Shown: one piece after another, positions 1-10,934 of the stretch
How positions within the stretch are numbered: the stretch's first letter is position 1
Layout: every line of letters begins with the position of its first letter
The notes under the pieces: generated by a model
Seen by the model: only the letters and a program-made list of their open reading frames with translations
What the model was told of the DNA's origin: nothing
Databases searched by the model: none
Program-made: the position numbers and the translations under genes
From: Sarocladium kiliense
Taxonomy: Eukaryota > Ascomycota > Sordariomycetes > Hypocreales > Sarocladiaceae
Direction: 5' to 3'
Length of the DNA stretch: 64,000 nucleotides
NCBI GenBank assembly: GCA_030734395.1
Contig: JAUZTG010000020.1
Location: forward strand, 62,001 to 126,000

Positions 1-375
1 AGCCACGGCCAAGAGATAAGTGCTAACAGGAACCGACGGGAAACCCTTGCGATCGCGGTAGCAAGGGCGATCAGGAACAATGCGATTCAGTCAGATGACG
101 CTTTGTGCCTGGCGTTGTCTGATGCTGAAGCACCCCTGCGGGGAACAGGCCGAGGCGGGAGGCTGGGGCCGGCCAATGATAGCCGCAGGACCACGCGGAC
201 TGACCTGCTGGCTGCGTTGCTAGGCACCTCGAGCTCCCTGGGTTTCAGGAAGCCTTATTACGTCGCCCTGCGCCCCCTTCCGTCCATCGGCGTAGGCCTT
301 CCCTCCAACACACACCACTCCTCCCCATACTGCTATCTCTTCCATCATCAATACACCGCTGGTCGTATCATCATC
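1..375. other. Upstream region of the carboxypeptidase gene, no gene seen
   Basis: This is the left edge of the window and the leader of the carboxypeptidase gene. The last 100 bases are C/T-rich with CA runs, as in many mould 5' leaders. An open frame on the plus strand runs through it into the carboxypeptidase reading frame, but it has no ATG before position 376. Confidence 0.5.
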
Positions 376-2085
376 ATGCGGTTCTCCTCTTCTGCGCTCG
401 CGCTCAGCGCCGCTGGCTCGGCTGCTGCCTTCCAGGACCAGAAGGTCCTCGGTGGCGACTCGGTCAAGCCTATCATCAACACCGACTTCGGGGCTGATCG
501 AGCTTCGTGGTTCGGACAGCTCGAGAAGGTCTTCGGCGAAGCCACCGACGAAGTCAAGGCTATCTGGGATGAGGTCGCCATGCTGGCTCCTGATGCCATG
601 GAGGCTGCGAAGAAGTCGCTGCTCGGCGTTCCGCCCAAGCCTCACACCCGTCGCCCTAACGATAAGTGGGATCACGTTGTCAAGGGTGCCGATGTCCAGA
701 ACATCTGGATCGAGGGTGAGGATGGCGAGTCCCGTCGCAAGGTCGGCGGCAAGCTCGAGAATTACGACCTGAGGGTCAAGAAGGTCGATCCGTCCAAGCT
801 CGGCGTCGATGACGTCAAGCAGTACAGTGGCTACCTCGACGATAACGAGAACGACAAGCACCTGTTCTATTGTAAGTAATGTTTCGACATCTTGGACTCG
901 ACATGAGACTGACCGCAGACTTCAGGGTTCTTCGAGTCTCGTAACGACCCCGAGAATGACCCCGTTGTCCTCTGGCTCAACGGTGGCCCTGGCTGCTCTT
1001 CCCTGACGGGGCTCTTCTTCGAGCTTGGCCCGGCCACCATCAACAAGAAGCTCGAGGTTGTCCAGAACCCCTGGTCCTGGAACCGCAACGCCTCCGTCAT
1101 TTTCCTTGACCAGCCCGTCAACGTCGGCTACTCATACAGCAGCCACTCTGTCAGCGACACCTGGTCAGCTGGCAAGGATGTCTACGCCCTTCTGACCCTC
1201 TTCTTTGAGGAGTTCCCCGAGTATGCTAAGCAGGACTTCCACATTGCTGGCGAATCATATGGCGGACACTACGTGCCCATCTTCTCTGAGGAGATCCTGA
1301 AGCACAAGGATCGCAACATCAACCTCAAGAGTGCTCTTGTCGGCAATGGTCTTACCGACACCTATACCCAGTACGCCTACTACGGCCCCATGGCCTGCGG
1401 TGAGGGTGGTTACCCCGCTGTCCTCGACGAGAGCCAGTGCCAGTCTATCGAGAATGCCGTCCCTCGCTGCCAGTCTCTCATTCAGGGCTGCTACGACAGT
1501 GAGAGCACCTGGAGGTGTCTCCCTGCCAGCATCTACTGCAACAATGCTATCATGAACCCTTACATGCAGACCGGCCAGAACCCCTACGACATCCGTGGTC
1601 CTTGCGAGGACTCTGATAGCCTCTGCTACACTGCTCTTGGTTGGATCTCTGACTGGCTCAACAAGCGCGAGGTTATGGAGGCCCTGGGTGTGGAGGTCGA
1701 CAGCTACGAGAGCTGCAACTTCGACATCAACCGCAACTTTGCCATGAACGGCGACTGGATGAAGCCCATCTACCGTGTCGTGCCCAAGCTTCTCGAGGAG
1801 ATCCCTGTCCTGATCTACGCCGGTGACGCTGACTGGATCTGCAACTGGCTCGGTAACCAGGCTTGGACTGAGGCGCTTGAGTGGCCTGGCAAGAAGGGCT
1901 TCAACAAGGCGGAGCTCAAGTCGCTGAAGCTCGACACCGACTCTGATGAGTACGGCAAGGTCAAGAGCTCCGGCAACTTCACCTTCATGCGCATCTACCA
2001 GGCTGGCCACATGGTGCCTTATGACCAACCCGAGGCTTCGTCTGACTTCCTCAACCGCTGGATTTCTGGCGAGTGGCTCGCTTAG
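376..2085 (+). CDS. cpyA: Carboxypeptidase Y (vacuolar serine carboxypeptidase, S10)
   Basis: Two exons, 376-871 and 926-2085, give 551 residues. The 54-nt intron (gtaagt, branch near 909, ttcag) restores the frame at HLFYW|FFESRND. Family S10 enzymes release C-terminal residues from peptides in the vacuole. The protein starts with a signal peptide (MRFSSSALALSAAGSAAAF), followed by a propeptide of about 130 residues ending before the mature start near YSGYLD. The oxyanion block NGGPGCSSLTG, the nucleophile in GESYGGH (Ser276), Asp in GDADW and His527 in AGHMVPYDQP are all present. Many cysteines lie between them, as in yeast CPY. Length and motif order match the CpyA/PRC1 group. The start at 376 is chosen because the signal peptide begins there. 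A long antisense frame over exon 2 is a codon-bias shadow. Identification is secure; vacuolar location is inferred from the family. Confidence 0.96.
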
Positions 2086-4520
2086 ATTCACGGACTGGAG
2101 TGAAGAGCAGGATGTATGAAAGATTTTTTTTTTTTTTTGATATGTTCCGGAATACACGAATTTGATGGTGACGAAGGAAGCGATTGAGTGAGACCGAGAT
2201 TGGCTACGATGGTGCATTGTAACATTGCATTGGTTGCTTGTTAGTTTTGGTAGACATAATCCTCCTTATCATGAGGAAGCTTATCATAGATCGAAAGATA
2301 ACAGTTTCAGTCCAAGCGACTTGATGAACCATACCACGTGTGTATGTGCATCTTGAATGGGCAAAGGACAAGGCTGTAAGATGAGTATGGAGACGGGACC
2401 ATCCCCATCGTAGTGTAAGAGGTGGACCGATGTCCGGCGTAACTACCCTGCTTACAATGCGCGGAGCCCATCTTCACATGTATTTTCTTGGGCGTCATGT
2501 CAGAAGCGTTTGACTTTGACAGAAAGTCCCGAGGTTCGCGGGGATGAGATTCGAGTGCGGGAGGAGAGGGTTGGAAATCTGTTGAGGAAAGAGGAGAGAG
2601 CGTACGAATATTCGCCCCCCCCGCCTGTGCTGGGCGGCGTGACAGCGTGACAGCGTGGATGGAGTAGCACTGAGGCACGATTATCTACGGTCGTTCAGTG
2701 TTCATACAGAGACAGAGCAGGTGTCTGTGATACTGTCTTTGTATGCTGCCTCTTGAGTGTACTGAACAGTACTCCTGGCAGTAGCGAGATTATTAGTACT
2801 GGCAGGCTTTTGGGAGTGAATGCGTTGTAGAGCGGACTGTTAGAACGGCGGTTGAGGCACCATGGCCCAGGCGGTCGGAAGAGGGTTCCACAAGCAGCAG
2901 GGACGGGGTGCTAGTGCGGCGGGTTTCGGTGGTGGCAGCATCGTGCAGTGTATCCCCAACAAAAAAAAGAGAGCAAGCGGGCTCGGATGGAGACGATCGT
3001 GTCTTGGAGAAAAAGAGAAGCAGCTGAATCGTGTGAATATGACGAAGTCATACAGAATAGAGCCACGTTATATACAGTATATCTCAGAGAGCTGCAAGCC
3101 TCACCAAGCGCACCTCATTGTACGGACTCGTGCTGACTGTTGGTCTTATCTCTGGGGTGGTGAGAACTGAGAGCTGGCAGCGCCCACGCACCCCGTAAGG
3201 TAAGGTAGACAAGCCACCCCGTCCGTCCTCTTTCCAGCAGGTGCGGCTACTGGATCCACAGGGCCGGGCCCCGTTTCTGTCCCCCAACGATTCCCGTTTC
3301 GGGGCAAGCGGGGCGGCCGTGGCAGACAGACGCCCGCCAGTGACTGCCACCGTCCCGGACGGTCCCCTTTCCAGTTCCGAATCGGGTTCGATGTCGTGCG
3401 TCCAACAGTTTTCTTTGGATCTGGATAGTTGTCTGGGCAGATGCTTTGGCTTGGTTGACTTGGTCGTTCGGAGGGTTTCTTGGGTCGGTCTGTGGGTTTC
3501 TTCCTGTGAGTTTGATATTTGATTGACATGTGATGGAGAGGATTGCAAGACATGTGCGATTCGAGTTGTTCATACTCGCTCGTGAGGATTGGGATCGTGT
3601 AAGACGAAGTGCTTGCCGTTGCAGTTGTGATAGAGGCGCGGCTACGTAATGCACCTTCCACAGCAAATACATCAGCCAAGTCCACTCTGCAGCCCTCCTC
3701 TCCTCTAGACTGCTATGAAACCAAGAATTTACCTGCACATACATACACATACAGGATTGAAGATGCTCACAGCCCTTCAGCCATCATCAACCGAGGGTCA
3801 TCCGTTCCTCTTTCGCCCCCTCCACCCTTGTCTAGCACCCGCCCTGGCCCACATAGATGCACCCAAAGGCTCAGGACCCTGAAGACAACCCAGAAAAAGA
3901 ATCTCTTTGAACTTTGCCTTGGGGGGCACTTGGGGACTCCGCTTTGCGTGCTGCTTCCGAGGCACAGGCTGTACACAATTCGTTGGGTGTGCGAACAAGA
4001 GGCGAAAACACCGTTCCCGTTCCCTGTAATAAACAGCTTCCTGTCTGGCTCTGTCTCGCAGCTCTTCCTCCCACCCCCCGCCTTATCTTCTGGGCTGCTT
4101 CTTTTTTCCCTACTAATTACTGCTCCCTCTTCTTCCCCAGAGTCGTAAGATCTGTGGCACTACTCGTAACATACCTTGCAGGTCTATCTGGGTGTCCTAC
4201 CTACCCCTGCTTCTCTGACAAACAACCTTAACCTGACTTGTCCCCCTCCTTGATCTCATACACATCTTTTTCTCTTCACTCCATATTTTCCAACTTTATT
4301 CTCTCCAACTTCTCTCAATTTCCGCCTTGGAAGAGTTGCGAACTGCCAATTAGCTTTCTCTGGACTTGTCTGCGTCACCCACTCCTGTTGGGGCGACTGT
4401 CGCGTGCACTCACGCCTGAATCAGAGAGCTTGCTCTTTTACCGACCTCACCTCCCACGACCACCGATACACTCCAAGCCTTCCTCACAGCAACTCACACT
4501 CTCGCCAAAGACCGCCAATC
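2086..4520. other. Intergenic region before the elongase, no gene seen
   Basis: I see no supported gene. The region contains a 15-base T run at 2124-2138 just after the carboxypeptidase stop, which probably lies in its 3' UTR. Several overlapping frames between 3080 and 4230 have no coding-like composition. The last 400 bases are strongly C/T-rich and look like the elongase promoter and leader. Confidence 0.5.
2124..2138. repeat. Poly-T run (15 T)
   Basis: An uninterrupted run of 15 T lies 39 bases after the carboxypeptidase stop codon. It is a simple homopolymer in the likely 3' UTR. Confidence 0.9.
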
Positions 4521-5977
4521 ATGGACAACATCAGCATCATGGGCTCTCTGCCCGACTCCCGCTTCTTCTCCTTCCCTCCTTCCTCCGTTCCAGCACCTCT
4601 CGCCCCCATCCCGGCAGCCACAACCCTCCTCCGCCCCTTCAACATCCCCGAGCCCATCTACCAGGCCGCCTTGGACGCCCGCGTCCCTGTCGTCATCGCA
4701 GCTCTTTACGCTGCCACAGCAAAGGCTTGCAATGTCTACAACCTTTCACGCAACAAGAAGCCTTGGGCAATCAGCAAGACCCGCATCTTCAAGGCCTTCG
4801 TCATTGCGCACAACATCTTCCTCGCTGTGTACTCAGCATGGACCTTTATCGGAATGAGCAGTGCCATGGGCAGGGCTGTCCAGAGTCCGTTCGGACCCCA
4901 GGGCTTGGCTGGCACCGCGGATTCACTTTGCCGTTTGCATGGAGCGCCTGGGCTGGGCAACTCAGTGTACTATAATGAGGTCACTGGGTCTTGGGAGAGT
5001 CTTGCGCAGGACGCTGCCATTGAAAATGGACTGCCAAGCTTCACCCAGACTGGAAGGATCTGGAACGAGGGTCTGAACTACTACGGCTGGATTTTCTACC
5101 TCAGCAAGTTCTACGAGGTCCTGGACACCTTCATCATCTTGGCTAAGGGCAAGCCGAGCTCTACATTGCAGACTTACCACCACGCTGGTGCCATGATTTG
5201 CATGTGGGCAGGGATGCGTTACATGGCTATCCCGATCTGGGTGTTTGTCGTCTACAACTCCTTCATCCACACACTGATGGTACGTGATACTCCTCTGCTG
5301 CCTTCCAGCACTCGAAAACATGTCGGCTAACTCATGTTGAACAGTACACCTACTATACCCTCACCGCCTTCTCAGTCAAGGTCCCGACGATCGTCAAGCG
5401 CAGCCTCACCACCATGCAAATCATGCAATTTCTCATCGGCGCCTCCTACACCATGCTCCACTCCTTCATCTCTTACACCGTCCCCGTCACTGCCGCCGTC
5501 CCGACCGCGGACGCTCCCGCCCCCGCCGCAGGCACACTCGACTCCCTCAAGAACCTCGTCTTCGGCAGCAACAACAACACCGCTCCCGTCGCCTCCGCCT
5601 CCAGCGAGACTCTCTCCGCCATCCAGCCGTGCATCCTCTCCACTGGCGAGACCTATGCCATCTGGATGAACGTCCTCTACCTCGCCCCGCTCACCTACCT
5701 CTTCGTCAGCTTCTTCATCGCTAGCTACCTCAAGCGCAGCAACGCCAGCGGAAAGCTCGCTAACCATAAGACTGCCACCATCGACCGTCGTCTCAGCAAC
5801 AATGTCACCATGGCGGAGAAGGCTGGCTGGGATGCAGCGAGGGGCGTCGAGAGGGAGGTGTACGGACAGGGTGCGAACAAGACTGACGACGATGACAGTG
5901 CGGTTGCTGAGGAGGAGGTCCCGGTTGCCAAGAAGTCATCTAAGGGAAAGGGAAAGAGCCGTCGTGCTAAGGCTTGA
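4521..5977 (+). CDS. ELO-family very-long-chain fatty acid elongase (QxxHH type)
   Basis: Two exons, 4521-5279 and 5345-5977, give 463 residues across a 65-nt intron (gtacgt...acag). ELO proteins are ER-membrane 3-ketoacyl-CoA synthases that condense malonyl-CoA with acyl-CoA. The signatures are KFYEVLDTFIIL (about residues 196-207), the histidine box at 217-221 and YNSFIHTLMYTYY across the splice junction. Several hydrophobic spans fit a polytopic protein. The box reads Gln-Thr-Tyr-His-His, so the first histidine of the usual HxxHH is Gln217. The loop before it is long. A hydrophilic tail after the last span ends in a lysine-rich stretch (SSKGKGKSRRAKA), which could be an ER-retention signal. 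The ATG at 4521 has a good context (A at -3, G at +4). An in-frame ATG at 4404 lies in the CT-rich leader and is less likely. Chain-length specificity cannot be read from the sequence. Confidence 0.92.
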
Positions 5978-6930
5978 GTAGGAATGTATCGACCGCTGAA
6001 GAAGATATGATGTGTTAGCTTGCGCTGAGAGCGGGTAGAGTTGGGAGGAAAAGGACTGGGCGTTGGGTTCGTTGTGCTTTCTCGTTGCATCCACCGGAGT
6101 TGATATTTCCTTTCTTTTGCGATTCATCTGTTCAGAAAAAGTTTGGCGAACCTAGCCAGTACACCACAGCATGGTAGAATTCACATGTCATCGAAACCAT
6201 GCACGTCTTGTTTCCCGTGAGTCGCAGCCTAGACAGAGGTTAGAGGTTTGGCTATCAGCGAGCTACAAATGAAGGTCTCATTGCGTGTTCACTCATCACT
6301 CAATCTGGGTTACCGAAAGTTCAAGTGATAAGTGAAACATGTGGAATTCCAAAGTCTATGTCGCATCCCTTGCCTGCTCTCCGTGTAAAATGCCCTGGGT
6401 ATAACCATCGCTTTGATCGCTGTATTTCTCTCACTCACTTTGCCTCATCTCTCCGAGTACCATCAGCCACCTGCTTCCTCGGCCTGATCAGGCTTTCAAT
6501 AAGCAATGGCTAGCAAATCCACTCTTCAAAAATCGCTGTGAATGCGATGCGATATGGCTCAGTAGCGAGCGCATGTTTGAGACCACCATTACCACAAATA
6601 CCCCCTGTGCGCCGATTATATGGAAAGCAAAGCAATCTCAGATTATTGCACCGAAATCAGAAAAAAGGCAGTACTGGCTATGTGAAAAGCAAAGGCTCGC
6701 TGTATATGATCTGTCCGTTTGGCGTTTGGAGCCGAGTGAACAAAACTCGAAACTGTGTATAGTGTGTGGTGATGTGTTGGATGAGCGCAGGTAAGGGAGG
6801 TTGTCGAACCCGCATCAATCAATCTAGGGTCGTGAATCGTCTGCTTCGTAGCATGTGCTAATAAAAATTTGCGCAAATCGTCCGTGGTTATGTAGCGGGT
6901 AGCAATGGCTCATATTCAGTGACAGTGCTC
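5978..6930. other. Convergent intergenic region, no gene seen
   Basis: This 950-base stretch separates the 3' ends of the elongase and the FYVE gene. It holds only short overlapping frames with no recognisable product. It is somewhat more AT-rich than the flanking genes and should contain both polyadenylation regions. Confidence 0.5.
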
Positions 6931-7871
6931 TCAGAAGGTGCTCCAGTTCCAGTCACGGGGAACGCTCGCCGCGACCTCGGCACTTGACACCGCTGCCTTC
7001 TTGCCACCAGCGGCAACGGCGGCTGTGGGGGTGGTGCTGCCGCTCACATCAACACCGGCAGCCTCAGAGGAGGTGGCACTGGAGGACTGGGAGTTGTTCC
7101 GGCTGTGCCAGGCCTTGAACTGATCAAAGCAGTGATGGCAAGTGCGGGAGGGAGTGGCGCGAGGGTTGAAGTTGGCGTCTTGGTCGAGCGGCACGACGTA
7201 GCTCGAGTGCCAGTCGCAAAAGATGTTGCCACAGCGGCGGCAGTGGTGCCGACGGTTGAAGTAGTTGAAGTTGCGCTTGCAGGTCGGGTCGTCACAGATG
7301 GAAGACTCAGGGTCAGGCTATTGCAGATGAACTCCGAGTCAGTATATTGCTCGCTTGTGTTCCGTAGTTCTGGGGAGTTTGAGATTAGTTCGTCACTTAC
7401 CTTCCAGTGCTGCCTTGTGGGCTGTGCGGTCACCTGGGGGAAGAGCTTAAGATCCCAACCATCGCAGAGCTCCTGGCCAACTTTGCTGGGTCTCCGAGAT
7501 CGTGGAGAGAGGACACCGAAGCCAGGGAAGTTTCCAAAAGCGTTACCGCTCTGGGTTCTTTGATGGTGCCTTGCCCGCGCATCGTCGTCTTCGCCGAATG
7601 TTCTAGATTTGGCGAGCTTTGGATGAGGGGGGAACTCGTGGTTGGAACGCAGAACAGCAGGCATGTACATAGGCTTGCGACCGCTCTTTGGCGACGATGG
7701 CGTCGAGCTATTGCTGCCTGTGGATGTGCTGGTGCTCAGGGGAGAGATCTGAGTAGACTGAGGGATCTGGTAGGATTGGGAGCGGTTGTGCTGGGGGCGC
7801 TGGAGGGGGAGGAAGTGGCGCGACTGCTCCTGCTCTCCTGGCAGGGTCGGCATGATGAGATCGGTTGCCAT
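6931..7871 (-). CDS. FYVE zinc-finger protein (PI3P-binding)
   Basis: Two exons on the minus strand, 7401-7871 and 6931-7317, give 285 residues. The 83-nt intron has gtaagt, a TACTGAC branch point and tag. The first 140 residues are disordered, rich in Ser, Gln, Pro and His. A FYVE domain follows at about 155-225 with all three hallmarks: WxxD (Trp156-Asp159, split by the intron), RRHHCRRCG (179-187) and an RTC in place of RVC near the last Cys pair. FYVE domains bind phosphatidylinositol 3-phosphate on endosomes or vacuoles. The C-terminal 60 residues are low-complexity and end in an aromatic tail, PRDWNWSTF. No catalytic domain is present, so it is probably an adaptor or endosomal effector. 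The overall plan resembles a short version of yeast Pib2, but I cannot prove orthology. The in-frame extension upstream of 7871 has no ATG. Confidence 0.9.
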
Positions 7872-10800
7872 GGAAGGTGAGAGGAATGGGGGTTTGAGGG
7901 TTCGAGGGCTTGAGGAATCGTATATATTCGTGAAAGCTGCGAGGCTGGTCGGATATGGCGGGTGTGCTCGCGGAAGTAAGGGTCCTGCGTGGCGGTCGGT
8001 CAGGTTGGTCGCGTGCTGATAAGAGCGAGACAATGGCGATAGGTGTGTTGAGTCGTAGAAAACAGCTCTTGGAGATGGCTATGAATGGCGAGGATGCTGT
8101 CAAGCACTGTGCAAGGCCATGGAGAAAAGCGGCGGTTGGCACGATAAGAAACGGTGAGGGAAGATCGGGAGGGAGGAGGAGGATGGTTGTGATAATAAAA
8201 GCGCGGGAAGGCAGTGAGGGACGGGAGGGATGATGTGTTGCGAGCGGAACAGGCGCGGGCGGGTGGTGGTGGTGGTGGTGGTGGCCAAGCGGTGCAGCCG
8301 GCGGTGGCAGGTGCTGGTACAGATGGCCGACGGCCCGCTGATGACCGACAGACCAGCAGTAATTGGTCCCGAAATCACTGAGGAAGACCCCTGTTGTGTC
8401 AAGCCTTGGCCCGCTGAAGACTCGCGCTAGGGGTTGTCGAAGTTTACTGCGCCTGCTAGTCTGGCGCTGGCAGCAATTATTGAGGTAACGAGATCCCCCG
8501 TAGCGTCGTGAGTTGTACGTAACAGCGAGTGAATCGTGTAATTCTAGTGGCTACAGAGGCGCAAACCACTGGGCCACAGCGGTGGAGCTGCTCACTGCCC
8601 AGCTGCTGCATTAGGCTCCCGTCCGGTGGTTTTAGTGGCGACCAGCGAGTCAAACCCACGAGGCATGGAGGCTAAGAAGTAAAAGGAGGAGAGAAGTACG
8701 AGACACGGAACATGCTCTAGATGCGGCATGTGCTTTTGTCGCCGGGGCTTTGTTGAGTTCTGGATCATCGATAGCTTCACCGCTGTGGTTCTCACTATGG
8801 AGAGGACTGGCCAGATACCTAGCAACACGTCACAAGGTGTGGTGCCGTCTCTCTTGGAGATCTCGACCCAGCGTTGAATCAGTACAAAGTCTGGTTACGG
8901 AGATGCAAGTGTCGAGGAACTGCCACTCATAACTGAAAGTCACAAGCCTGTACAGGGATCCTGGCCCAGGTTCATCCCAGGGTGGGACACCCAAAAGGGA
9001 GATGGACGCACGGCTGGTAAATTGCATGCATCACATATACCGCACCTAAGATAGGTCGATTCGGGATACGAAGACGACGAGCGCTCTGGACGGAGGCCTG
9101 GGGACGACGACCGCGCCTGTCACGTCGGTCAGTCAACAATAGTCCAATGCAGCCTACGCTTCTGGTCTTCTTCCCCAGGACGGACCCCTTTCCATCCCAA
9201 CGCGGAGGTGAACCCGCAGTCTTGTTAGTTCAGTAGCAGTCGGTGGTCCGTGTCCGTTCTTCCATTGATTCCAGAACATTTCCCTGCGAGAAGACCCTGA
9301 GGAAGCTTGGACCAGGCCGCCGTTTGTGGCTGGGTGGAACACGAGTCAGGGGCAAGACACACTCTGAAAGTCTGGGTGATCCTTTTTCCAGGCTAGCTGA
9401 GCCACTTTTCGGTGTCTCAATGCCACACTTGCACTGCTGAACCTCGGTGGTCTTCCGCGCACCAGTGGCCACGGCCTTGTCCGGAGGTGGGTCCTTTGGT
9501 CTTCGCTGCTGTGGTCGGTCGGTCGCCGAATTTGGGCATTGGTGCTCACCTCGGCTTGGCGTCTCGTCTCGCCACGAGCGCCTGGAAATCCCTCGACGTC
9601 AAAAGGATCAACGGGTTGGGAAACTCAATGACCTAGACTAGGGGAAGGGAACTAGGTAGGATGGATTGCTCCGTCGTGAGAAAGGCGATCAACCTCCTTT
9701 GCTTGGGAGGGCGCAATCTTGCATCACGGATCGGGCATCGTCAATGCCACGTCCGGGCGCCTAAGATCTCGATTTCGAGCTCCCTTACCGACGTCACAGA
9801 GCTGTAGATCTGAAGATCTTGAGCATGAGGTGTGCACTCCTGGGATTCTTAGCGACCTTCAATGAAATCATAGCCAGGATTATCTTCAGTTGATGAGACA
9901 GGCATTCAGGACAATCCAAAGCGCAAGCTCTACTCTATGCCATCTTGAGTATGCTGTTCCGCTTTAACCACCCTCCTCTTCGGCATACTGCCCCGCGATG
10001 ACGACCCCTCCCTCACAGTCTTGCAGCTTGGGGAGCTTCACCGCTTGCAACTCTACCAACCATCACATACTTGCTGACCGTCACATATCACTCCTGAACC
10101 TCATTCCTCGGCTACTACCTACTACCCCCGTGCCTACGGCCGTTGCCTTATCAGTCCCCTCTGTCGACCTTGTCAAGGCGGTCAACTACCTCGTCAATTG
10201 TCAATCAACCCGAATAACGATCAGCAACCCCAAGTCCCCGCGGCGGAGATCCCAGCACGATAGCTTTTGTCAAGCATTCATTATCGTCGCTTTCTCATTG
10301 GTCCCCAAGCTGTAACCAACCATTCCCCTCCAATCCATTCGCTTGGCAAGGGTTTTCTGTCACTTTTTGGCGCCACGTTCGTCTCGACGCTGAGTGACAT
10401 ATTCGGCCACAAGGTACGAGCATCCAATCCTGGGCTTGGCTTTGTGGAATGCGCACATAATAGCTCATGCATAGGATTACTCGCCTTGACCATTACAGGA
10501 GACCCTCACCGCTCCCCTGTGTCGTGCATTTGCCGCTGCAAGCGACTGCCGATCCTTGTCTATATTCGGTAGTTCCTCGTGTGAGCGCTTGGGTGGCACT
10601 CGGCCTGGGTGAACTTAACTCTGGACTGGAGAGCCTCACAATCGTTGCTGGACACAAGTGCAGGGTAGTCGAGTGCGCATCAGAGCTAACAGGAGAAGCA
10701 TGAGAACTGTTCGCATATTATATATCTTGATTAAATCAGGTCGTCTATGAAATAGACTCATACCTTACCCAAGTAGCGGTGACTAGACAGCTTGGCCTGA

Positions 10801-10934
10801 CTCGGTCAAGGCCGGGCATATGATACGATCTTGGCTTCTGGAGAAAAGTGAAGCATCCGTTGAAACACAGGACCGACCACAAATCCCCGAAATGTTGCTA
10901 TTGTGATATTGAGATAATAGAGGACCTTATTCTG
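7872..10934. other. Large intergenic region, no gene seen
   Basis: Three kilobases lie between the FYVE gene start and the cnxABC stop. The first few hundred bases are the FYVE promoter and leader. I found only short frames without recognisable domains or convincing splice partners. One ATG-started frame at 9998-10315 (105 codons) has a leader-like Pro/Ser/Thr composition and no family resemblance, so I do not call it. A (GGT)n run sits at 8262-8284. Confidence 0.45.
8262..8284. repeat. (GGT)n microsatellite
   Basis: Seven to eight uninterrupted GGT units, not inside any gene I can support. Confidence 0.85.

Noticed and set aside
1255..2217. 320-codon open frame on the minus strand over the carboxypeptidase
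   Set aside because: It is a mirror of the codon bias in exon 2 of the carboxypeptidase. The translation is Val/Leu/Ala/Asp-biased and shows no domain.
7872..8033. Upstream extension of the FYVE reading frame
   Set aside because: It is open for 54 codons but has no ATG; the first Met in frame is at 7871.
9998..10315. 105-codon ATG-started plus-strand frame in the gap before cnxABC
   Set aside because: Composition is leader-like and no family or splice continuation was recognisable.
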